The notes below the pieces were generated by a model. That model had not been told where the DNA came from. It did no database searches and worked only from the letters and a program-made list of their open reading frames with translations. Positions 7,574 to 11,278 of a stretch of 11,278 nucleotides of DNA are shown here, one piece after another. Origin of the DNA: an uncultured Collinsella sp. (GTDB lineage: Bacteria > Actinomycetota > Coriobacteriia > Coriobacteriales > Coriobacteriaceae); contig USGN01000023.1 of assembly GCA_900554255.1 (NCBI GenBank), positions 1-11,278 on the forward strand. The letters run 5' to 3'. Within the stretch, counting starts at the first letter, position 1, and each line of letters opens with the position of its first letter. The translations under genes and the position numbers were made by a program.

Positions 7574-7759
7574 CCCCAAACAAAACGTGCCGCCCCATAA
7601 GGGGCGGCACACAAACTTATTATTAGCTTTTCTGTAACGAGCACGCGACGACCCAACACCGGAGCGCGGGGCGGGAGGCCGGTTTGCCTTCCCTCAACGC
7701 GACCCTGCGAAGCCGTGAGCGGGGAGGGAAGGCAAAGCGGCCTCCCGCCACGCGCTCCG
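7574..7759 (-). repeat. 3'-end hairpin cassette, copy 1
   Basis: This is the first of two related gene-end elements. In transcript direction it holds a long hairpin (arms 7759-7724 and 7695-7660, 34 of 36 positions paired, 28-base loop), a conserved spacer (7659-7611) and a terminator hairpin (7610-7587). It begins 17 bases after the stop of the membrane-protein gene at 7777. It aligns without gaps, at a constant offset of 920 bases, to copy 2 from 7574 to at least 7674; the spacer matches at about 43 of 50 positions. Confidence 0.85.
7578..7610 (-). terminator. Rho-independent terminator in cassette copy 1
   Basis: The minus strand reads GTGCCGCCCC-TTAT-GGGGCGGCAC, a perfect 10-bp GC stem with a 4-base loop (7610-7587), followed by GTTTTGTTTG. 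It closes the transcript of the membrane-protein gene at 7777-8409. Confidence 0.85.
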
Positions 7760-7776
7760 CAGCTGGTGAAGACAGG

Positions 7777-8409
7777 CTACATGCCCGCAAGGCCCCGAGA
7801 GGCAGTAGCACACATAAATGCCAGGGCCAGGATCACGAGCGAACCGGCAATATCTGCCAACACGCCCGCAACACGGCGCTCAAACAGCCAGCTCTCGAAG
7901 TGCGGGGCGACGTTGCGCCAGACACGCCACAACAAGATGCCCATGCCGATGACGCCAGGAATATTGAGCAGCAAAATCTCGGAGCACAAGAGGCCAATCA
8001 GATTGCCGGCGGCAAAGCCCGCATCACCCTCGCAGTATTTGCGATAGATCATGTACAGCATGTACGCCACAAACGGCTGCAGGCACGCAGAGATAAACGT
8101 AACCACCATTGAGGGATCCTGAGAAAAGACATCGGTGAGCTTATCCACGCTCGTGGCATCTTTCGAAGCCAAGAACAAGCCAATGACCACCACGGGCACC
8201 ACGCCCAAGATAACCTCGACCAGAGTAAACAACTTAGCAGTCAGATCCTCGCTAGCCGTATTGAGATGAGGCGCCCACTCAGGATGAGCATGCGCGCCAA
8301 CCTTCTTGTCCTTCTCGACACGATCGACCTTTTTACCCTCGGCAACCCGACGACCAGGATCCTTGCGAGTTCCCGCCGCAGCAACCCGAGCCCGAGACTT
8401 CTTACCCAT
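7777..8409 (-). CDS. Multi-pass membrane protein, unknown function
   Basis: This 210-residue protein has a strongly basic, soluble N-terminus (MGKKSRARVAAAGTRKDPGR and on to about residue 45), then four predicted membrane helices: TLVEVILGVVPVVVIGLFLA, MVVTFISACLQPFVAYMLYM, the segment around NLIGLLCSEILLLNIPGVIG, and VLADIAGSLVILALAFMCAT. I chose ATG 8409 over the in-frame ATG at 8424, which would add only MGCFC; neither start has a strong ribosome site, so this is uncertain. No family is recognised. The gene is followed by hairpin cassette copy 1. The 68 bases upstream (8425-8493) hold no convincing promoter, although TTTATCT near 8440 is a weak -10 candidate. Confidence 0.72.
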   Translation of the reverse strand: MGKKSRARVAAAGTRKDPGRRVAEGKKVDRVEKDKKVGAHAHPEWAPHLNTASEDLTAKLFTLVEVILGVVPVVVIGLFLASKDATSVDKLTDVFSQDPSMVVTFISACLQPFVAYMLYMIYRKYCEGDAGFAAGNLIGLLCSEILLLNIPGVIGMGILLWRVWRNVAPHFESWLFERRVAGVLADIAGSLVILALAFMCATASRGLAGM

Positions 8410-8493
8410 ACAAAAACACCCCATCAGGTAGTAGATAAACTAAAAGTCGCTACCCAGTGTACCCCACCCATGAACGGTGCCGTCCCAACCAGT

Positions 8494-8669
8494 CCCCAAA
8501 CAAAACGTGCCGCCCCAAAAGGGGCGGCACACAAACTTCTTATCAGTTTTCCTGTAGTGAGCACGCGACGACCCAACGCCGGAGCGCGGGGCGGGGAAAT
8601 ACCTTTGCCTCGCGCGACTCTGCGGAGCCGTGAGCGAGAGGGAAAGGTATTTCCCCGCCCTGCGCTCCG
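8494..8669 (-). repeat. 3'-end hairpin cassette, copy 2
   Basis: This second copy has the same plan as copy 1: a long hairpin (arms 8669-8634 and 8615-8580, 33 of 36 positions paired, 18-base loop), a conserved spacer (8579-8531) and a terminator (8530-8507). It starts 21 bases after the rubrerythrin stop. The outer stem ends (CGGAGCGC) and the loop core (plus strand 'gagccgtgagcg') match copy 1 closely, but the middle of the stem is a different sequence that still pairs with itself. Confidence 0.85.
8498..8530 (-). terminator. Rho-independent terminator in cassette copy 2
   Basis: The minus strand reads GTGCCGCCCC-TTTT-GGGGCGGCAC (8530-8507), then GTTTTGTTTG. The stem is identical to that of copy 1. 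It ends the rubrerythrin transcript. Confidence 0.85.
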
Positions 8670-8690
8670 CAGTCCACGTTCGTATCGGCG

Positions 8691-9230
8691 CTAGTAGTTC
8701 ACCACCTGCTCCTCAAAGTACGCCTTCGGGTGGTTGCACACCGGGCACACCTCAGGCGCCTCGGCACCAACGTGCAGGTGCCCGCAGTTCAGGCACTTCC
8801 ACACCTTCACGCCCTCACGCTCAAACACCTCGCCCGACTCAATGCGCTCGACAAGCTTGTTGTAGCGCTCCTCGTGAGCCTGCTCGACAGCGCCGACGCC
8901 ACGGAACTTTGCGGCGATCTCAGTAAAGCCCTCCTCCTCGGCGGTCTTGGCGAACTCGTCGTACATCGTGGTCCACTCGTAGTTCTCGCCCGCAGCGGCA
9001 TCACGCAAGTTGTCCAGAGTGTCGGGAACGGCGCCGTCATGCAGATACTTAAACCACAGCTTGGCGTGCTCGGACTCGTTGCCTGCGGTCTCGGCAAAGA
9101 TATTCGAGATCTGAACGTAGCCGTCCTTCTTGGCCTTGGATGCATAGTAACGATACTTGGTATGCGCCTGGGACTCACCGGCAAAAGCGGTCTCGAGGTT
9201 CTTCTTGGTTTGGGAGTTCTCAAAATCCAT
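8691..9230 (-). CDS. rbr: Rubrerythrin
   Basis: This 179-residue non-haem iron protein reduces hydrogen peroxide in anaerobes, using electrons passed through its rubredoxin-like domain. The N-terminal ferritin-like four-helix bundle carries the diiron ligands E19 ([14 protein letters not shown]), E52xxH55 (GNESEH), E82 and E85 (GENYEW), and E116xxH119 (VEQAHEERY). The C-terminal rubredoxin-like domain holds C146xxC149 (CLNCGHLH) and C162xxC165 ([11 protein letters not shown]). The length is normal for classical rubrerythrin. ATG 9230 is preferred because AAGGGAAG lies upstream; the in-frame ATG at 9251 would put that site inside the gene. The leader (9231-9344) holds a small GCCGC/GCGGC hairpin just upstream; I found no clear PerR box. 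The gene stands alone and ends in cassette copy 2. Confidence 0.96.
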   Translation of the reverse strand: MDFENSQTKKNLETAFAGESQAHTKYRYYASKAKKDGYVQISNIFAETAGNESEHAKLWFKYLHDGAVPDTLDNLRDAAAGENYEWTTMYDEFAKTAEEEGFTEIAAKFRGVGAVEQAHEERYNKLVERIESGEVFEREGVKVWKCLNCGHLHVGAEAPEVCPVCNHPKAYFEEQVVNY

Positions 9231-9344
9231 AGGTGTACTTCCCTTCAACATATGCCGCCCGTAGGCTTCGAGCGGCCTTTTCTTTAGGATGCCCTCATGT
9301 CGAAAATCTAAACCTTACAATCCTGTTTTTCAGATTCGGGCGGG

Positions 9345-10250
9345 CTACACGCTTAGCCAGCGGTCGCCCTCCACGCGACAAAAGCCCTCACGCTCCAAGT
9401 CGGCCAAGATGTCTGCGACAAGATCGTGATCGACCGGCTCGCGGCCTGCCGCCGCCTCCATTTCGTTGACACCCGCCACCGCCTCGGCGAGTGTGATGCC
9501 CGCCGGCCGCCCATCGCGCGCAGCCAGCAGCATGCGCACAATATGGGCGCGCTTTTGACGGCGCGAGCCCTCAAACTTGGACTGACGGCTATAGCTCGCC
9601 GAGCGCCTGGACGGATTGGGCAGCGTCTTCTTAAGATACGCGCCATAATCCAACAGCGCGTAATACCATGCGCGCGGCGTGTCGGCATCATCGAGCGGCA
9701 CGGCAAAGGGCGCAATCTCATCCGCCGCCGCACCAGGAGCCGCCGGACAGGCGGCCTGAATCAGCGGCACCAGCTCGCGATCGGGAACGGCCGGCACATC
9801 GGGAAAGAAATGATGCAGAAAGACCGTGCGCACGTTGGTCTCCAGATACACACCCGGTAGATCGAACGCAAACGACCGGATGCCCTGCGCCGTCGCCGGA
9901 CCAATACCGGGCAGGGCGACCAAGTCGCGCGTCTCACGTGGAAATTCCCCGCCCCAGTCCTCTACAACGCGCTGGGCGGCCTTGTGGAGTGCCAGAGCAC
10001 GCCGGTTGTAGCCCATCCCCTGCCAGGCATCCAAAACGTCGGAAGGAGCGGCCTGAGCGAGCGCATGTACGGTCGGAAAGCGGTCGAGCCACGCGGGCAT
10101 ACGCGTCTGCACGCGCGGCACCTGCGTTTGCTGCAGCATGACCTCGGAAAGCCAAATAATGTACGGGTTGCGCGTGCGGCGCCACGGAAGGTCGCGATAA
10201 CGCAGGACCCCTTCCGAACGAATCATCGAACGAAAGGGGTCCTGAATCAT
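9345..10250 (-). CDS. MutY-like HhH-GPD DNA glycosylase without Fe-S cluster
   Basis: This 301-residue protein has the MutY signature RDLPWR....PYIIWLSEVM (19-38), followed by LQQTQV. It keeps the catalytic glutamate E36 and the hairpin LPGIGPATA (113-121). The position of the second catalytic acid, the aspartate in 'DGNV' of E. coli MutY, reads LETNVRTV (136-143), so glutamate E137 replaces aspartate. The usual Cys-x6-Cys-x2-Cys-x5-Cys cluster is absent: where it should follow DYGAYLKK the sequence is NPSRRSASYSRQSKFEGSRR (212-231), and only two cysteines occur in the whole protein. The C-terminus (about 236-301) looks like a winged helix, not the NUDIX-like 8-oxoG reader of MutY. Adenine excision from A:8-oxoG pairs is the family guess; specificity is unproven. 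AAGGAG lies eight bases before ATG 10250. It follows the Rrf2 gene by 21 bases and is probably in the same transcript. Confidence 0.85.
   Translation of the reverse strand: MIQDPFRSMIRSEGVLRYRDLPWRRTRNPYIIWLSEVMLQQTQVPRVQTRMPAWLDRFPTVHALAQAAPSDVLDAWQGMGYNRRALALHKAAQRVVEDWGGEFPRETRDLVALPGIGPATAQGIRSFAFDLPGVYLETNVRTVFLHHFFPDVPAVPDRELVPLIQAACPAAPGAAADEIAPFAVPLDDADTPRAWYYALLDYGAYLKKTLPNPSRRSASYSRQSKFEGSRRQKRAHIVRMLLAARDGRPAGITLAEAVAGVNEMEAAAGREPVDHDLVADILADLEREGFCRVEGDRWLSV
10204..10243 (-). other. Hairpin just inside the start of the MutY-like gene
   Basis: AGGACCCCTT (10204-10213) and AAGGGGTCCT (10234-10243) form a perfect 10-bp inverted repeat with a 20-base loop. In mRNA the stem begins about seven bases after the AUG start of the start codon. 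The loop holds a direct repeat CGAACGA (10215-10221, 10227-10233) and a second in-frame ATG (codon 9). It could slow translation from the first start, or be chance in a GC-rich gene. Confidence 0.45.
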
Positions 10251-10271
10251 GGCTATGCTCCTTATGCGGCG

Positions 10272-10757
10272 CTATTCCTCCCGGCAAGCGCACGCACAGG
10301 TGGCGTACTCGGGAAACGCATCGCGGTCGGCGAACTTGGAATCGACGGCCGGGAACTGGCGGTGAGCGACGATATCGCCCAGCGAAACGGAATCGAGGTA
10401 GTCGCGCATCAGCGCTTGAGCTCCGGCCCACAGGGGATGATAACAGCACGTGCCCATGCGTGCACAGTCGCCATCGGGCGCGGTGCAATCGTTCATGACC
10501 ATGGGGCCCTGAACGGCTTCAACGACCTGGCGAATGGTGACATCGTCGGGGCTGACCTTAAGACGCATGCCGCCATGGACGCCACGCAGGCTCTCCACAA
10601 TACCGGCCTGAACCAAACCATGCTGAATCGAACGGGCAAACGAATACGGGACATTGACCTCTTCGGCAGCGGTGCGAACAGAAAGCAAACGCTCCGGATC
10701 CTCGGCAAGCATCGCCAGCATGCGAAGGGCGTAATCAGTCTTCCTCGATATGTCCAT
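10272..10757 (-). CDS. Rrf2-family transcriptional regulator, probable Fe-S sensor
   Basis: This 161-residue protein begins MDISRKTDYALRMLAMLAED, the typical Rrf2 winged-helix opening, and continues with SVRTAAEEVNVPYSFARSIQ (26-45), the recognition region, and RGVHGGMRL (58-66), the wing. The sensor segment holds C91-x6-C98-x5-C104, with C105 adjacent. This resembles the three-cysteine [2Fe-2S]/[4Fe-4S] site of IscR and NsrR, although the first spacing is one residue longer than in those. A second cluster, C154-x-C156-x-C158, lies at the very C-terminus. The start at ATG 10757 has AAAGGGG upstream and fits the family; an upstream in-frame ATG at 10865 adds 36 unrelated residues. It sits 21 bases before the MutY-like glycosylase and likely controls its own operon in response to iron-sulfur status, nitric oxide or redox stress (inferred). 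Confidence 0.9.
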   Translation of the reverse strand: MDISRKTDYALRMLAMLAEDPERLLSVRTAAEEVNVPYSFARSIQHGLVQAGIVESLRGVHGGMRLKVSPDDVTIRQVVEAVQGPMVMNDCTAPDGDCARMGTCCYHPLWAGAQALMRDYLDSVSLGDIVAHRQFPAVDSKFADRDAFPEYATCACACREE

Positions 10758-10782
10758 TTTTCCCCTTTCAAGGAATAGGAAC

Positions 10783-10796
10783 AGCTCGAACGAGCT
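10783..10796 (-). promoter_or_regulatory. Palindrome upstream of rrf2
   Basis: AGCTCG-AA-CGAGCT is a perfect 6-bp inverted repeat with a two-base centre, 26 bases before the rrf2 ATG. It could be an autoregulatory operator or a small leader hairpin. It is more GC-rich than most known Rrf2 sites, so the operator reading is weak. Confidence 0.3.
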
Positions 10797-10933
10797 CCGG
10801 GGCCGAGCTTGTGTCGAGACGCTAAATGACCGCCAGGACATCCAAATGGTAAATCGGATATCCACTGAGTGCCGCGCTTGGAGCGAAATGCATCAGATGC
10901 GGCGCACAGTGCAATTTAGTATAACCTAACCCC

Positions 10934-10980
10934 CTGTCTCGTAGAACAGGTGTTGCGCAACAAAGCTGTTGTTCAGACAG
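10934..10980. promoter_or_regulatory. Nested dyad centred on TGTTGCGCAACA
   Basis: Three inverted repeats share nearly the same centre (10956.5-10957.5): CTGTCT (10934-10939) / AGACAG (10975-10980), ACAG (10946-10949) / CTGT (10966-10969), and the perfect 12-base palindrome TGTTGCGCAACA (10951-10962). The inner core recurs near 1566. It lies just upstream of a possible minus-strand -10 (TATACT, 10923-10918), where a regulator of the rrf2 operon could bind. Confidence 0.4.
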
Positions 10981-11080
10981 ATATACTCATTAGATTTTAC
11001 TTGCGTTCCCGAAGGCGCGGGGGTTCTGGGCGAAGATGCACCAGGGCGATCGTTCTATCAAAACAAAGTGCATCAAACGC

Positions 11081-11110
11081 AAAAAGCCACGTCCGAAGAC
11101 GTGGCTTTAA
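11081..11110 (-). terminator. Rho-independent terminator after the tRNA genes
   Basis: The minus strand reads AAAGCCACGTC-TTCG-GACGTGGCTTT, an 11-bp stem with a stable UUCG tetraloop (11108-11083), running into a T tract (to 11081). It lies a few bases past the 3' end of the Asp-type tRNA and ends that transcript. Confidence 0.9.
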
Positions 11111-11116
11111 TTGCGT

Positions 11117-11193
<77 letters not shown>

Positions 11194-11207
11194 ATATTAA
11201 ATTAAAG

Positions 11208-11278
11208 TGGGTCTTCGGGGACTCGAACCCAGGACCGACCGGTTATGAGCCGGATGCTCTAACCAACTGAGCTAAAGA
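11208..11278 (-). tRNA. tRNA with CAT anticodon (Met or Ile2), 5' end cut by window
   Basis: The minus strand shows the D arm GCTC...GAGC, an anticodon loop CTCATAA (anticodon CAT), the T loop TTCGAGT and the acceptor 3' strand AAGACCC with discriminator A. The 5' strand should be GGGTCTT; only TCTT is inside the window. CCA is not encoded. The arms are imperfect: T27 faces T43 in the anticodon stem and T50 faces C64 in the T stem. It is not initiator-like. Elongator tRNA-Met and the lysidine-modified tRNA-Ile2 cannot be told apart with certainty here. Fourteen bases separate it from the Asp-type tRNA, so they are probably cotranscribed. Confidence 0.85.

Larger units (their letters stand above)
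10758..11080. other. Regulatory intergenic region between tRNAs and rrf2
   Basis: About 320 bases hold no gene I can support. Short plus-strand reading frames here run into the tRNA genes and look spurious. Present are a 14-base palindrome close to the rrf2 ribosome site, GGATATCC near 10855, a minus-strand TATACT (10923-10918) that could be a -10, and the nested dyad at 10934-10980. GATGCAC (11035-11041) and GTGCATC (11068-11074) are a loose inverted repeat of unknown meaning. Confidence 0.5.

Noticed and set aside
7339..7659. 106-residue minus-strand reading frame between the two membrane-protein genes
   Set aside because: It begins inside hairpin cassette copy 1 and crosses its terminator, has no ribosome site, and its protein shows no family features.
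7660..7759. Long hairpin as an intact insertion sequence or transposon remnant with target duplications
   Set aside because: No transposase fragment is present and I could find no direct repeats flanking either copy; a mobile origin remains only a hypothesis.
9231..9344. Possible PerR or Fur box before rubrerythrin
   Set aside because: The AT-rich segment (ATTGTAAGGTTTAGATT on the minus strand) lacks the required inverted symmetry, so I do not call a site.
11035..11074. GATGCAC/GTGCATC inverted repeat as an attachment site next to tRNA
   Set aside because: The arms are only seven bases with a 26-base gap, they do not copy the tRNA 3' end, and no integrase gene is in the window.

Overview
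The window looks like chromosomal DNA of a GC-rich anaerobic Actinobacterium of the Coriobacteriia. A Collinsella-like organism is my best guess, inferred from GC-rich codon use, rubrerythrin, an InlB-type repeat surface protein and the general style of the proteins; no marker gene proves it. Every gene I can support lies on the minus strand, so genes read from right to left.

In order of transcription (right to left): two tRNA genes sit at the right edge, one with a CAT anticodon that is cut by the window end and one Asp-type tRNA whose acceptor stem does not pair, followed by a strong UUCG-loop terminator. A gene-free regulatory stretch of about 320 bases follows and contains nested dyads. 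Next comes a two-gene unit: an Rrf2-family regulator with an Fe-S-type cysteine set, and a MutY-like DNA glycosylase without an iron-sulfur cluster. Rubrerythrin and a four-helix membrane protein of unknown function follow. Each of these last two genes ends in a copy of the same roughly 180-base 3' cassette, made of a very long hairpin, a conserved spacer and a terminator. A small single-pass membrane protein comes next.

The middle holds a translationally coupled pair, a nucleotidyltransferase-fold protein and a helix-turn-helix protein, with a palindrome over its likely promoter. It has the layout of a toxin-antitoxin or abortive-infection module. Further left are rmuC, an ABC exporter, nth (endonuclease III) and a secreted repeat protein with six InlB B-type repeats that runs off the left edge.

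A DNA repair and oxidative-stress theme runs through the window (nth, MutY-like, RmuC, rubrerythrin, Rrf2). Most of these genes are separately transcribed, so this is a loose neighbourhood and not one operon. The most unusual points are the paired 3' hairpin cassettes whose stems have diverged while staying base-paired, the tRNA that looks like a Phe/Asp chimera, the unassigned nucleotidyltransferase/HTH pair, and a shared TTGCGCAA-centred dyad found both near the surface-protein gene and upstream of rrf2.
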